Origin: Larsenimonas rhizosphaerae
GTDB lineage: Bacteria > Pseudomonadota > Gammaproteobacteria > Pseudomonadales > Halomonadaceae
Direction: 5' to 3'
Length of the DNA: 64,000 bases
Assembly: GCF_023700005.1 (NCBI RefSeq)
Contig: NZ_JAMLJK010000001.1
Coordinates: 1,905,096 to 1,969,095 of the forward strand
In this document: positions 27,996-37,973 of the stretch, piece after piece
Numbering within the stretch: position 1 is the first letter of the stretch
How the letters are laid out: every line of letters starts with the position of its first letter
Notes under the pieces: model-generated
What the model was told of the DNA's origin: nothing
The model's database searches: none
The model's input: only the letters and a program-made list of their open reading frames with translations
Made by a program: the position numbers and the translations under genes

Positions 27996-28172
27996 TTATG
28001 CGTCGATTTCGACAACCTGACGCCCGCGGTAGAAACCGTCAGGAGCGACGTGGTGACGACGATGCGTCGTGCCGGTTTCCTTGTCTACCGTCAGGGTAGG
28101 TGCGCTCAGCGCGTCGTGTGAGCGACGCATGCCGCGCTTGGAACGGGTCTTGCGGTTCTTTTGGACAGCCAT
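27996..28172 (-). CDS. rpmF: 50S ribosomal protein L32
   Basis: A 58-residue basic ribosomal protein: [20 protein letters not shown] at the N-terminus, then [19 protein letters not shown]. It has the L32 fold length but lacks the Cys pairs of zinc-binding L32 forms, as in most gammaproteobacteria. Located between yceD and plsX, the standard place. Confidence 0.96.
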   Translation of the reverse strand: MAVQKNRKTRSKRGMRRSHDALSAPTLTVDKETGTTHRRHHVAPDGFYRGRQVVEIDA

Positions 28173-28200
28173 GACAGGTCTCCAGTCGTGATTACAAAAA

Positions 28201-28728
28201 TCAGTGTTTGTCTTTCAGCGAGCCGAGCACACTGAAAGGATTGGGTTTGGTCTCTTCACTGACCGCATCGGCATCTCCACTTTTGAGGTCTTCCTGACGA
28301 ACAGGGCAGTCACTCTCATCGTGGTAGACGACCTGAGGCAGTGTCAGCAACAGCTCGTCTTCAACAACCGGGAGCAGATCGAGCTGCTCGTCTTCCACAA
28401 ACACCGGCTCGTAGCGGCCCGGCAAGCGAGCTGCAAGTTCGTCAGTGGTCACCAGCCCCAGCAGAAACGAGCTGTCCAGTGATACCGGAAGCGGCTGAAG
28501 GCAGCGTTGACACCGCATATCAACATCGGCCCTTAGCCGGCCTTCGATATAGTGTTGACGCTGCATGTCGATACCGAACACCAGTTCGACCTGACACTCG
28601 TTGACCTGGTCACCAATCGCGTCGACCAAACGCGAAAAATGGGCAAGCGGAAGAGACCCGCTCAGGAGTTCACCCTGAGAGGCCAGCCGATAAGGCTCAA
28701 CGGTCTTTGGCAATCGTGTGGTTGACAT
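28201..28728 (-). CDS. yceD: YceD family protein (DUF177), 23S rRNA accumulation factor
   Basis: A 175-residue protein, close to E. coli YceD (173). The signature is the four-Cys-derived stretch with [14 protein letters not shown] and [20 protein letters not shown]. Implicated in 23S rRNA accumulation in bacteria and plants. The ATG ([10 protein letters not shown]) gives the family's normal length; the frame is open further upstream but has no family counterpart. Paired with rpmF immediately downstream. Confidence 0.9.
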   Translation of the reverse strand: MSTTRLPKTVEPYRLASQGELLSGSLPLAHFSRLVDAIGDQVNECQVELVFGIDMQRQHYIEGRLRADVDMRCQRCLQPLPVSLDSSFLLGLVTTDELAARLPGRYEPVFVEDEQLDLLPVVEDELLLTLPQVVYHDESDCPVRQEDLKSGDADAVSEETKPNPFSVLGSLKDKH

Positions 28729-28820
28729 AGGCGCGCAATAATAGGGATTGTCCCGGGCGCTGTCAAAGTCTATCGCGCTCAACCCCGGCACCGGGCGCAT
28801 TCGCCTCAAAAGGAAATACC

Positions 28821-29438
28821 ATGACCGACCACCCTGACCCACACCCTGCACGGTCTCGTTTGGTGCTGGCATCCAGTTCACCCTGGCGACGTCAGTTACT
28901 GGAAAGACTAACATCGTCCTTCGAGTGCCATTCACCGGACATCGATGAGACACCCCACAGGGACGAGCCCCCGGAAGTACTGGTCGCTCGACTGGCACGA
29001 CAAAAGGCAGAAAAAACGGCCATTCATCATGCCGGCAGCATTATTGTCGGCAGTGATCAGATTGCCCTGCATGATGGCAGCATTCTCGGAAAGCCGGGCC
29101 ACATGGACGCCGCCTTCGACCAGCTCAGCCGATTTTCAGGCCAGCATGTACGCTTCCTGACCGCCCTGACCGTCATCGATGCCGCCGGCATGGCGCGCCA
29201 CCATACAGAGCCCTTTGACGTCTACTTCAGACACCTTACAGCAGAGGAAATCAACGCCTATCTTGCCCGTGAGCGCCCTCTTGACTGTGCAGGGAGCTTT
29301 CGCATGGAAGGGCTGGGTATCACGCTGTTCGAACGATTGGATGGTCGTGACCCCAACGCACTGATCGGCCTGCCCCTCATTGCACTGTGCCGCCTGCTGC
29401 GCGAAAGCGGCATGGACCCCCTGCTCGCCATGCCGTGA
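28821..29438 (+). CDS. yceF: Maf-like nucleoside triphosphate pyrophosphatase (YceF type)
   Basis: A 205-residue Maf-family pyrophosphatase; YceF members hydrolyse 7-methyl-GTP as a house-cleaning reaction. Motifs LVLASSSPWRRQLLERL (14-30), QKAEKTA and IVGSDQ with Asp79. The SSSPWRR form marks the YceF subgroup rather than YhdE. Divergent from yceD with a 92-base gap and convergent with sppA. Confidence 0.85.
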   Translation: MTDHPDPHPARSRLVLASSSPWRRQLLERLTSSFECHSPDIDETPHRDEPPEVLVARLARQKAEKTAIHHAGSIIVGSDQIALHDGSILGKPGHMDAAFDQLSRFSGQHVRFLTALTVIDAAGMARHHTEPFDVYFRHLTAEEINAYLARERPLDCAGSFRMEGLGITLFERLDGRDPNALIGLPLIALCRLLRESGMDPLLAMP

Positions 29439-29453
29439 CGGCGAACAAAGTGC

Positions 29454-30491
29454 TTACGGCACCTGATAACGCACAGGAGACCCTGTGGACTGACTGCCTA
29501 TCCCAAGCCACTGGGCCGCGACCTGGCCCAGCTGGCGCGACAGCCGTTCAAGAGGATCCGGTGACAGGGTATAGTCAACAGCCTTCTCCACGCTGAAACG
29601 GTCACGAATCAGCTGATCAAAGGTGGCCACTCCATCGGTCAGGCCATTGACCTGCGCCTGCTCTCCCGTCCATACCAGCCCGGAAAAAAGGGCAGGATCC
29701 GAGGCAAGTCGATCACCGCGACCAGCCTTCACATCATTGATGAACTGCTGGTGCGTGGTATCGAGAATGGTTTTCCAGAAGTCACGCTGAGCCTGAGTCA
29801 CATCTCGAAAGGGATCAAGCAGGTCCTTGTTTTCACCCGCCGTAAAGACTCGCCGCTCTACCCCCAGGCGACCGATGGCCTCCTTGAAGCCAAAGCCCGA
29901 GTAGATGACACCGATCGAGCCCACCAGACTGGCCGGCGCCGCATAGATATCATCGGCCGCCGCAGCGATGTAATAGGCACCACTGGCCCCGATATCCTCG
30001 ATGACTGCCACTACCGGCCTGTCGGGAGAGTGTCCCTTTAGCCGTCGAATTTCCTGATAGATGCGCTGAGACTGCACCGGCGACCCACCAGGACTGTTGA
30101 TACGCAGTACGATGGCTCGGGCCTTTTCGTCATCAAAGGCATCATGCAATCCCTTGATCACGGTATCGGCACTGGCCGGCCCCTCGGCATCGATCACACC
30201 ATTGATCCGCACGGTAGCCACATGCGGACCGCCGCCACCTCGGGCTGCCGCGTCAACATCAAGCGACCCCACACCCCGGTAAACCCCGAATACCAGCAGA
30301 CCGAACAGGCCGATATAAACAAGGCGAAAAAAGATCCTCCAGCGCCGTGATCGACGCTGCTCCCGCGTAATTTCCTGCACCCAGCGATCCATCAACCGCG
30401 CCTGATCATCCGGGGCACTCCGTGAACGTGACGGTGCAGGCCGCTCATCGCGGCCTTCCGCCCAGGGGTCAGACGAATCATGATCGCTCAT
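29454..30491 (-). CDS. sppA: Signal peptide peptidase SppA (short form)
   Basis: A 345-residue S49 membrane peptidase that degrades cleaved signal peptides. A charged cytosolic N-terminus precedes one membrane helix (~53-71, IFFRLVYIGLFGLLVFGVY). The Ser-Lys dyad is S170 (GASGAYYIA) and K222 (AGENKDLLDPF), 52 residues apart as in Bacillus SppA; half the size of E. coli SppA. The ATG starting MSDHDSSD lies in the gap after the HAD gene and avoids a 17-base overlap with it. Confidence 0.9.
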   Translation of the reverse strand: MSDHDSSDPWAEGRDERPAPSRSRSAPDDQARLMDRWVQEITREQRRSRRWRIFFRLVYIGLFGLLVFGVYRGVGSLDVDAAARGGGGPHVATVRINGVIDAEGPASADTVIKGLHDAFDDEKARAIVLRINSPGGSPVQSQRIYQEIRRLKGHSPDRPVVAVIEDIGASGAYYIAAAADDIYAAPASLVGSIGVIYSGFGFKEAIGRLGVERRVFTAGENKDLLDPFRDVTQAQRDFWKTILDTTHQQFINDVKAGRGDRLASDPALFSGLVWTGEQAQVNGLTDGVATFDQLIRDRFSVEKAVDYTLSPDPLERLSRQLGQVAAQWLGIGSQSTGSPVRYQVP

Positions 30492-30534
30492 GCCATACAC
30501 TCCATTGGCCAGAAGTAACGCAAAAAAAGCGCCA

Positions 30535-31197
30535 TCACACGGCGCGCTCAATCCAGTTCACAAGCGCTGCAAAATCAGCCGTTTCATACACCGGGGCATG
30601 ACGCCGCAACACTTCCGGGGCATGAACCCCATAGGTCATGGCCACACGGTCCATGCCCAGTCGCTGTGCCATTTCAAGGTCATAGGAGGTATCACCGACC
30701 ATCAAGGCCCTGTCAACCGGCACATTCAGCTGTTCCAGCAGCTCTTCAAGCATCAGCGGTGAGGGTTTTGACTCGGTAAGATCTGCCGTCCGACTGGCTG
30801 CAAACCAGTGCCCACAGGCATGGCTTTCGAACTGCCGATCGAGCCCGCGTCTACTCTTGCCCGTAGCCACCGCAAGCGTCAGACCAGGCTGTCGGTGCAA
30901 CCGGTCCAGGCCCTGCCTGACGCCCGGAAAGAACTGCATCGGGGCATCATGCGTCTCGGCTGCCACGAAATAATCGGCGTAATACTGCCGCATGACCTCA
31001 CGCTGAGGAGCAGACAACGACGGACACAACACAAGAATCGCTTCCGGTAGCCCCAGCCCGATGATATGACGCACCGCCTCCGATGACAGGGAGCCGGCTC
31101 CTGCCGCCAGGGCTGCTCGTTGCATACAGCTCACGATGCGCGCCTGGGAATCCATCAAGGTGCCATCCCAGTCAAAAATGATCAGTTGATATTTCAT
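30535..31197 (-). CDS. HAD-superfamily phosphatase (phosphoglycolate phosphatase-like)
   Basis: A 220-residue haloacid-dehalogenase phosphatase. Motif I IFDWDGTLMDS (7-17), motif II VATGK, motif III Lys in ESKPSPLML and motif IV VGDTSYDLEMA. The helical cap after motif I indicates subfamily IA, like Gph/PgmB. Substrate cannot be told from sequence. It lies between sppA and rluC, the same order as in Pseudomonas. Confidence 0.85.
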   Translation of the reverse strand: MKYQLIIFDWDGTLMDSQARIVSCMQRAALAAGAGSLSSEAVRHIIGLGLPEAILVLCPSLSAPQREVMRQYYADYFVAAETHDAPMQFFPGVRQGLDRLHRQPGLTLAVATGKSRRGLDRQFESHACGHWFAASRTADLTESKPSPLMLEELLEQLNVPVDRALMVGDTSYDLEMAQRLGMDRVAMTYGVHAPEVLRRHAPVYETADFAALVNWIERAV

Positions 31198-31245
31198 CTC
31201 TACTCCGCCCGGAAAACACCACTCACCTGTAAAGAAAACAAATGC

Positions 31246-32193
31246 TCAGGTTAAAAGCCGCGCTCGAGCCAGCGCCGAGGTCAATTCATCGCCCATACGC
31301 GCCTTGATGGTAACTTCCCGGCCACTGGTCGGGTCAGGAAAGCTCAACTGGTGGGCATGAAGGAACAGGCGCTCAAGGCCGATGCGTCTGGCCATCTGTT
31401 CACCTTCCCGAGAACCGTACTTCCGGTCCGACAGCAAGGAATGCCCAGCATGCTGGGCATGCACACGGATCTGATGCGTTCGTCCGGTAATCGGCTCGGC
31501 CTCCATCAGTGTCATGCCTGCGAAGGTCTCGACCACGTTGAAGCGGGTTCGGGAGCGTTTGCCATTCTTGTCGACACGCACACGACGCTCACCATTACCG
31601 GCATCATAGCGATCCAGTGGTGCACTCACCCAGTCGCGTCGGGCCGGCCAGCGACCTTCCACCAGGGCCAAGTAGCGCTTGTCCATTTTCTTCTGCTTGA
31701 GGGCATCATTGAGCGTTACCAGTGCATCACGCGTCTTGGCAAGCAGCAAACACCCTGATGTATCCCGATCCAGCCGATGGACCAGCTCAAGGAAGGTCAG
31801 GTCAGTACGGATCTGTCGCAGAGCCTCGATCAGCCCGATCTTGACGCCACTGCCGCCATGGACAGGCAGCCCGGAAGGCTTGTTGATGACCAGCCAGGCA
31901 TCGGATTCGGCCAGCACACTGCCGGCCAGCACATTCTTGAGATTATCACTGACTTCTCGAACGGCTTCCTCGGGCTTCAGGCGCAGCGGTGGTACCCGCA
32001 CCAGATCACCGATAACCAGGCGCTGATCTACCTTCGCCCGCTTTTTGTTGACTCGCACCTCACCTTTTCGAATGATGCGATAAATCAGGGTTCGCGGTGC
32101 ACCCTTGAGCCGCGTCAGCAAAAAGTTGTCCAGACGCTGACCGGCATGGCCACTGTCAATCTCTATCCACTGTACGTCACGCCCTTCAGCCAT
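31246..32193 (-). CDS. rluC: 23S rRNA pseudouridine synthase RluC
   Basis: A 315-residue pseudouridine synthase modifying 23S rRNA (positions 955, 2504 and 2580 in E. coli). N-terminal S4 RNA-binding domain (~18-75, GQRLDNFLLTRL), catalytic Asp142 in VHRLDRDTSGCLLLAK, and PITGRTHQIRVHAQH. Divergent from rne with a long gap, as in E. coli and Pseudomonas. Confidence 0.93.
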   Translation of the reverse strand: MAEGRDVQWIEIDSGHAGQRLDNFLLTRLKGAPRTLIYRIIRKGEVRVNKKRAKVDQRLVIGDLVRVPPLRLKPEEAVREVSDNLKNVLAGSVLAESDAWLVINKPSGLPVHGGSGVKIGLIEALRQIRTDLTFLELVHRLDRDTSGCLLLAKTRDALVTLNDALKQKKMDKRYLALVEGRWPARRDWVSAPLDRYDAGNGERRVRVDKNGKRSRTRFNVVETFAGMTLMEAEPITGRTHQIRVHAQHAGHSLLSDRKYGSREGEQMARRIGLERLFLHAHQLSFPDPTSGREVTIKARMGDELTSALARARLLT

Positions 32194-32830
32194 CCGACAT
32201 CCTCGTAGCTTGATACATCGATAAGGTGGCCATCTTAACGGATAATTTGACCACGGGGGCGAATTGCTGGGGTGGGGGTTAACTGATATATTGCCAGAGC
32301 TTGGACAGGGCCTTTATTTCCTGTTGAAGCGCCTGCACTTTTTCGAGAACACGCAGGCCAAAGCAACGAATAAGATCGGTATGAAATACCCGTTTATGTA
32401 ATGCCCGGCTTTCTTTAGAAGTTCGGGAAAATAATGACCTCCGTGTCGAAGACCGGCGGCGTTGCATCGGCAAATGCCAGGTGTCTGGTGATAGAAACAA
32501 GGACCGGTAGATGACACATCACCGCGACATGTCCTGATATTACCGCGTACTCATCATGATCACGTCATGTACTGATGGCCAAGGCCGTCAAAGGCATGCA
32601 AGGCATTCTCGACATGCATTGAGCACAACACACTGCAGACCCGTTCGGCGTCGTTGATGTTTTGAACCCATACTGACGCCTTTTTTGCACGCGGTGTGAA
32701 GGGCACGAAAATGACAACTTGTCATCGATGCCAAGGCATCCCTGAACAACTGTTCGCCTTCACCCGTGACATGAAGGCCCTGTAGTGGTTCATGACAGTC
32801 TCTCGATGCGCTCTTGTTTTGCGAGACACC
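32194..32830. other. Long leader/intergenic region between rluC and rne
   Basis: 637 bases, more AT-rich than the surrounding genes. E. coli rne has a long structured 5' untranslated region through which RNase E represses its own synthesis, so part of this region is probably an rne leader. It also contains one questionable minus-strand ORF. Several short inverted repeats are present, but no single structure is compelling. Confidence 0.5.
32279..32500 (-). CDS. Questionable 73-codon ORF in the rne leader region
   Basis: The C-terminal half reads like a coiled coil (LEKVQALQQEIKALSKLWQY), with sensible codon choices, while the N-terminal part is rich in Arg and Ser and less convincing. A second frame on the same strand is also open for 67 codons, so one cannot exclude a decayed gene or chance. 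No family recognised and no good ribosome-binding site seen. Confidence 0.25.
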   Translation of the reverse strand: MFLSPDTWHLPMQRRRSSTRRSLFSRTSKESRALHKRVFHTDLIRCFGLRVLEKVQALQQEIKALSKLWQYIS

Positions 32831-35800
32831 ATGAAACGAATGTTGATTAACGGCACCCAGCCGGAAGAGCTGCGGGTAGCCATGGTAGACGGACAGCGGA
32901 TTTACGATCTTGATATCGAATCCGGTGCTCGGGAACAGAAAAAAGCCAATATTTATCGCGGCAAGATTACTCGCGTCGAGCCCAGCCTTGAAGCCGCCTT
33001 CGTCGACTTTGGTGCAGACCGCCACGGGTTCCTGCCGATGAAGGAAATTTCTCGCGAATATTTCGTGAAGGATGTCAGCGGTCGCCCCAACATTCGTGAA
33101 GTCCTGCGCGAAGGCCAGGAAGTCATTGTTCAGGTCGACAAGGAAGAACGTGGCAACAAGGGTGCAGCCCTGACCACATTTGTAAGCCTGGCAGGACGCT
33201 TTCTGGTACTGATGCCCAACAACCCGCGTGCCGGCGGTATTTCACGCCGCATCGAGGGCGAGGAACGTGCCGAACTCAAGGAAGCCATGAGCAAGCTCGA
33301 CATGCCCGAGAAAATGGGCGTGATCGTGCGTACGGCCGGTATCGGCCGCTCGGCAGAAGAGCTTCAGTGGGATCTCAGGTATCTGACTCAGGTATGGGAA
33401 GCCATCACTGAAGAAGCCGGCAAGCGCTCGGCTCCGTTTCTTATCTATCGCGAATCCAATGTCATCATTCGGGCAATGCGCGACTACCTGCGTCAGGACA
33501 TCGGTGAAGTCCTGATCGACAGCCCCAGCATCCATGAAGAAGCACTGGCCTTTGTTCGTACGGTCATGCCGACCTACGAAAGCAAGATCAAGCTCTATAC
33601 CGATGACGTTCCGCTCTTCTCACGTTTCCAGATCGAATCACAGATCGAAACGGCTTATCAGCGTGATGTGAAACTGCCCTCCGGCGGCTCGATTGTCATC
33701 GACCATACCGAAGCGCTGGTCTCCATCGATATCAACTCTGCCCGTGCCACCAAGGGCAGCGACATCGAGGAAACGGCCCTTCAGACCAATCTTGAGGCGG
33801 CAGAAGAAATCGCTCGCCAGCTGCGCCTGCGTGATATCGGCGGCCTGATCGTGATCGACTTCATCGACATGTCACCGGCCCGCAACCGCCGCGATGTCGA
33901 AAATCGTCTTCGCGACTCGGTCAAGCTTGATCGTGCACGCGTGCAAACCGGCAGCATTTCCCGCTTTGGTCTGATGGAAATGTCACGCCAGCGTCTTCGC
34001 CCCTCTCTGGGTGAAACCAGTGGCGTAGTATGCCCGCGATGTGACGGTCAGGGCACCATCCGTGACGTTCGCTCGCTGTCGCTGTCGGTCATGCGTCTGA
34101 TTGAAGAAGAGGCCATGAAGGAACGCAGCTCCCAGATTCGTGCCCTTCTGCCGGTGCCGGTTGCCACCTATCTTCTGAATGAAAAACGCAGCGTCCTGGC
34201 CGCCGTCGAGGAGCGTCAGAACGTCAAGGTAGTCCTTCTGCCACAACCGGACATGGACACGCCTCACTATGAAGTGCAGCGCTTCCGTGACGATCAGATG
34301 GATGAAGATGATATCGGCAAGCCCAGCTTCGAGCTCTCGGCCGAAATCGAACACCAGCTTCATGATGATGCCCTTTCGGCTGAAAAACCCATTCAGCGTA
34401 CCGAGGCAGCCGTCAAGATGGTGGCTCATGCCCCTGCGCCTGCTTCACTCAAGCAAAACGATGACGCTGCACCAGCAGCTCAGCCTGAACAGGCACAGCC
34501 CACAGGCTTCATGGGTCGACTGTTCCGCGGCATGAGCAGACTGCTCGGTTCCGAGTCTGACATTCCCGCAGAGACCCCTCCTGCCCGCCCGGCCACTCGC
34601 GAAAAACAGGCTGCCTCCACCAGGCCGACGATAGCCGGCACCGGCAAGGACGGCAGCAATGCATCGTCCGGTACGCGCACTGGCAAAACAGCCGACACCG
34701 AGCGCAAGCCGGCTGCCAATGAGCGCAAGTCGGATGACAACGAACGTACGCCTGCCAGCGAAGGCAACAACGGACGCCCTGACAAGCGCCGCAATGCCAA
34801 CCGTGACCAGGATGGAGAGCGTGACGACAAAAACAGTTCTTCCAACCGTGACCGTCGAAACGGCAAAAACGGCAAGGGCAATAGCGATACACGTGAGCCC
34901 CAGGCCAAAAACGATGATCGAAACGCAAATCGGAAGAGCAATAATGGCAACGACCGCAAGCCATCCCAGGCGGATCGCACCGATAAATCCTCGGACAAGC
35001 CCGCCGAGAACAAACCGGTAGACTCCAAGGCCGCCGACACAAGTCACACAGCGACGGATACCAGCGGTTCAGGCACCACGCAGGAGGAACAGCCGACCGG
35101 TAAGCCCAAGCGTACGCGTAATAATCCGCGCAATCGCACTCGCAAGCAGGCACTGAACCCCAAGGCTGTTGCCGAGCAGGAAACCCTGCAGGCGCAGGGA
35201 GACAATGCTGCGCCATCAACGGATACGGCACCCGCACAGGGCAAGCCGACTCATGGCACCCCCACTGCCGAATCGGTACCCAGTGCCCAGTCGCCTGACA
35301 GCACCACGAAGAAGGAAGGCAGGACGGAAGCTACAGGAGAGACGGGCACACGTGCCCCCAGCCTGTATCACAAGACACCACCCTCTTCACGTGGCACGTC
35401 AAGAAACGAAGACAGCACTCAATCTGCCGACGCACCGTCAGCCGACAGCAAATCAGCAGGCGCCAGCGCCAAGGCGACCGAGTCAGCCAACGCCAAACCG
35501 GCAGATGCCAAGGCGGCTGAACCGGCCAGTGCCAAACCGGCAGATGCAAAAGCGACTGAACCGGCCAGTGCCAAACCGGCAGATGCAAAAGCGACTGAAT
35601 CAGCCAGCGCCAAACCGGCAGATGCCAAGGCCACTAAGCCGGCCAGTGCCAAACCGGCAGATGCCAAGGCAACTGAATCAGCCAGCACCAAACCGGCAGA
35701 TGCCAAGGCAACTGAATCAGCCAGCACCAAACCGGCAGATGCCAAGGCAACTGAATCGGCCAGCACCAAACCGGCAGATGCCAAGGCAACTGAATCGGCC

Positions 35801-36358
35801 AGCACCAAACCGGCAGATGCCAAGGCAACTGAATCGGCCAGCACCAAACCGGCAGATGCCAAGGCAACTGAATCAGCCAGCACCAAACCGGCAGATGCCA
35901 AGGCAACTGAATCGGCCAGCACCAAACCGGCAGATGCCAAGGCGACTGAATCAGCCAGCACTAAACCGGCAGATGCAAAAGCGACTGAGTCGGCCAGCAC
36001 CAAACCGGCAGATGCCAAGGCGACTGAATCGGCCAGCGCCAAACCGGCAGATGCCAAGGCGACCGAGTCAGCCAGCGCCAAACCGGCAGATGCAAAAGCG
36101 ACCGAGTCAGCCAACGCCAAACCGGCAGACACTCTGGCAGAGAAAGCCTCACCGGGCACAACACCTGCCATTGCCCGCGCCGGCACTACAGCAGTGGAGC
36201 CAGCCAAAAGCGCTGACAATGCAGACAAGGCCGGGAGCGATACCGCGCCTCCCAAGGGCGCCGGGCTTACATCCCGCGGTCGGGCCTACAACGACCCACG
36301 GGAAGTCAAGCGTCGCCAACGGCAGCAGCAGAAGGATCAGGACGCCAGTCAGACCTGA
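32831..36358 (+). CDS. rne: Ribonuclease E with tandem-repeat C-terminal tail
   Basis: A 1175-residue endoribonuclease, core of the RNA degradosome. The catalytic half is conserved: S1 domain (~35-120), metal-binding D300 and D343 with N302 ([16 protein letters not shown]), and the Zn-link CPRCDG (C401, C404). An amphipathic helix [15 protein letters not shown] (~559-573) should anchor it to the membrane. The rest is disordered: a Lys/Arg/Asn/Asp-rich stretch (~640-720), a basic [15 protein letters not shown] segment, 17 copies of a 13-residue repeat (882-1102), and a C-terminal [12 protein letters not shown] resembling the NDPR short motif of Pseudomonas RNase E. Start MKRMLING matches the family; the frame is open 13 codons further upstream. 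Confidence 0.95.
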   Translation: MKRMLINGTQPEELRVAMVDGQRIYDLDIESGAREQKKANIYRGKITRVEPSLEAAFVDFGADRHGFLPMKEISREYFVKDVSGRPNIREVLREGQEVIVQVDKEERGNKGAALTTFVSLAGRFLVLMPNNPRAGGISRRIEGEERAELKEAMSKLDMPEKMGVIVRTAGIGRSAEELQWDLRYLTQVWEAITEEAGKRSAPFLIYRESNVIIRAMRDYLRQDIGEVLIDSPSIHEEALAFVRTVMPTYESKIKLYTDDVPLFSRFQIESQIETAYQRDVKLPSGGSIVIDHTEALVSIDINSARATKGSDIEETALQTNLEAAEEIARQLRLRDIGGLIVIDFIDMSPARNRRDVENRLRDSVKLDRARVQTGSISRFGLMEMSRQRLRPSLGETSGVVCPRCDGQGTIRDVRSLSLSVMRLIEEEAMKERSSQIRALLPVPVATYLLNEKRSVLAAVEERQNVKVVLLPQPDMDTPHYEVQRFRDDQMDEDDIGKPSFELSAEIEHQLHDDALSAEKPIQRTEAAVKMVAHAPAPASLKQNDDAAPAAQPEQAQPTGFMGRLFRGMSRLLGSESDIPAETPPARPATREKQAASTRPTIAGTGKDGSNASSGTRTGKTADTERKPAANERKSDDNERTPASEGNNGRPDKRRNANRDQDGERDDKNSSSNRDRRNGKNGKGNSDTREPQAKNDDRNANRKSNNGNDRKPSQADRTDKSSDKPAENKPVDSKAADTSHTATDTSGSGTTQEEQPTGKPKRTRNNPRNRTRKQALNPKAVAEQETLQAQGDNAAPSTDTAPAQGKPTHGTPTAESVPSAQSPDSTTKKEGRTEATGETGTRAPSLYHKTPPSSRGTSRNEDSTQSADAPSADSKSAGASAKATESANAKPADAKAAEPASAKPADAKATEPASAKPADAKATESASAKPADAKATKPASAKPADAKATESASTKPADAKATESASTKPADAKATESASTKPADAKATESASTKPADAKATESASTKPADAKATESASTKPADAKATESASTKPADAKATESASTKPADAKATESASTKPADAKATESASAKPADAKATESASAKPADAKATESANAKPADTLAEKASPGTTPAIARAGTTAVEPAKSADNADKAGSDTAPPKGAGLTSRGRAYNDPREVKRRQRQQQKDQDASQT
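35474..36136 (+). repeat. 17 tandem 39-bp repeats within rne
   Basis: Seventeen in-frame units of exactly 39 bases encode the 13-residue unit [13 protein letters not shown]. Nine central units (35669-36019) encode the identical peptide and are almost identical in DNA; units at both ends vary ([24 protein letters not shown]). The gradient from divergent edges to uniform centre points to recent expansion by slippage or unequal recombination. Confidence 0.97.
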
Positions 36359-36383
36359 TCCGGGGCGCTTGACGTGCCCTCAC

Positions 36384-36413
36384 AAAAAGCCCCTCGGTTG
36401 AGGGGCTTTTTTT
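36384..36413. terminator. Bidirectional terminator between rne and murB
   Basis: GCCCCTC-GGTT-GAGGGGC hairpin with A tract before and seven Ts after it; it serves rne and the convergent murB operon. Confidence 0.92.
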
Positions 36414-36447
36414 ATAGGTAGGCAGGATAAATAGCATCATCTTAAGG

Positions 36448-37476
36448 TCAATGTGCCGATAGCTCACCCCAGAAACCAGGCTCACGCTCCAGCACGACCC
36501 CGAAACGACCCTGCACGGTCTCGGCTATATAATCGGACAGTGCCAACACATCCTCCGCGTTACCACGGCCATCATGGGTCAGGACAAGCGCCTGACGATC
36601 ATGAATGCCCACGCCTTCCGGCCACTTCAATCCCTTGAGACCACACTGATCGATCAACCAGGCCGCGGCTACCTTTGCACCGGCACTATCCACCGGATAG
36701 ATGGGTATTGAAGGATAGTCGCGCTTCAAGCGCTCTATTACGTCCAGAGACACGATCGGGTTTTTGAAAAAACTGCCGGCATTGCCGATATCTGCCGGGT
36801 CAGGCAGCTTGGATCGGCGAAGAGCCGTTACAGCATCTGCGACAGTACGGGGTGAAAGCGCAGCCTGCTCCGCCAGATGCGTAAGCCCCTGGTAGCCCAG
36901 GCGAGGAGACGGCATGCGGGACAAGCGCAGCACGACACGTACAATAACGACCTGACCGGCCAGCGCCTGCTTGAAAATGCTGTCGCGATATCCAAACAGG
37001 CATTGCGCCGAAGACAGAATGCGATAGGCACCGCTCTCCAGCTCGATCAAATGGACTTCATGCACGACATCAGACAGCTCGACACCATAGGCACCAATAT
37101 TCTGAACAGGTGCAGCGCCTGTCGTACCGGGAATCAGCGCCAGGTTCTCGATGCCCCACCACCCGGCATCACAGCAACGAAGCACCAGCGCATGCCAGTC
37201 GATACCAGCTTCAACATGCAGCAACCGGTCAGCCTCGTTGAGCCACTCGCCAAACCAGCAGCCCTGCCCGGTATATCTCAGCACCAGGCCTGATACTACA
37301 GATGGCAAAATGACATTACTGCCGCCCCCCAGCACACGGACACGCCACTGTCGTGACTGCGCGATCGCAAGAGTGTCACGCAGCGAGGCAATCGTATCGA
37401 CCTCACACCACCATTGCGCTCGAGCAGGCAGACGCAGTGTATTGCGCGCCGCAAGATCAATATCCTGACGCATCAT
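36448..37476 (-). CDS. murB: UDP-N-acetylenolpyruvoylglucosamine reductase
   Basis: A ~342-residue type I MurB, the NADPH/FAD reductase making UDP-MurNAc for peptidoglycan. FAD-binding RVLGGGSNVILP (~45-56), LALIPGTTGAAPVQNIGAYG, LFGYRDSIFK, and the catalytic Ser region GNAGSFFKNP. The start is uncertain among three in-frame ATGs within 13 bases; the one overlapping the phosphatase stop as ATGA is preferred. Last gene of the kdsB group. Confidence 0.93.
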   Translation of the reverse strand: MMRQDIDLAARNTLRLPARAQWWCEVDTIASLRDTLAIAQSRQWRVRVLGGGSNVILPSVVSGLVLRYTGQGCWFGEWLNEADRLLHVEAGIDWHALVLRCCDAGWWGIENLALIPGTTGAAPVQNIGAYGVELSDVVHEVHLIELESGAYRILSSAQCLFGYRDSIFKQALAGQVVIVRVVLRLSRMPSPRLGYQGLTHLAEQAALSPRTVADAVTALRRSKLPDPADIGNAGSFFKNPIVSLDVIERLKRDYPSIPIYPVDSAGAKVAAAWLIDQCGLKGLKWPEGVGIHDRQALVLTHDGRGNAEDVLALSDYIAETVQGRFGVVLEREPGFWGELSAH

Positions 37477-37973
37477 GCCTGCCACGGGGCCATTCGCTGA
37501 AGTTCATTCAGAAAGGCGTCGCTGGCCTGATCCACCAGTGCATAGACCTGATCAAACGCCTCATTGCCTTCCCCATAGGGGTCAGGTACATCCGTGACAT
37601 CAAGATGTGGCGCAAACGGCAGGAAAAGCGCAATTCGGGCACGAGCATGCGGTGGGGAACGCCGCTTTATATCGCGCAGATTCGCGCTATCCATGGCCAG
37701 AATCCAGTCAAAGCGCTCGAAATCGCTGTCATCCAACTGGCGTGCTCGCAAATCATCCAGGGACAGGCCTCGATCAGCGGCGGCACGGCGGGCCCCCGGG
37801 TCTGGCGGCTGACCGACATGCCAGTCACCGGTACCACAGGAATCGATCAGAATGTGCTCTGCCAATCCAGCCTGGGCCACCTTGCTCCTGAAGACGCCTT
37901 CAGCTGTAGGTGACCGGCAGATATTGCCCAGGCACACGAACAATACGCGAATGCAGCGTTCACGGTTCGCCAT
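37473..37973 (-). CDS. Low molecular weight protein-tyrosine phosphatase
   Basis: A 166-residue LMW-PTP. The active-site loop is [14 protein letters not shown] (C-x5-R-S), and the general acid Asp is in DVPDPYGEG. Family members act on tyrosine kinases of capsule synthesis or on other substrates; no polysaccharide genes are here, so the target is unknown. Overlaps the end of kdsB by 14 bases and murB by four; the same kdsB-ptp-murB order occurs in Pseudomonas. Confidence 0.88.
   Translation of the reverse strand: MANRERCIRVLFVCLGNICRSPTAEGVFRSKVAQAGLAEHILIDSCGTGDWHVGQPPDPGARRAAADRGLSLDDLRARQLDDSDFERFDWILAMDSANLRDIKRRSPPHARARIALFLPFAPHLDVTDVPDPYGEGNEAFDQVYALVDQASDAFLNELQRMAPWQA

Noticed and set aside
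35474-36136. Regularly spaced repeats that might suggest a CRISPR array
   Set aside because: Units are contiguous, in frame with rne and without unique spacers.
35169-36401. Long plus-strand frame (about 410 codons) overlapping the rne tail, rich in Arg, Pro, Gln and Asn
   Set aside because: It is the +1 shadow of the 39-bp repeats in rne; a 39-base unit without stops keeps several frames open. A minus-strand frame of 278 codons over the same repeats has the same cause.
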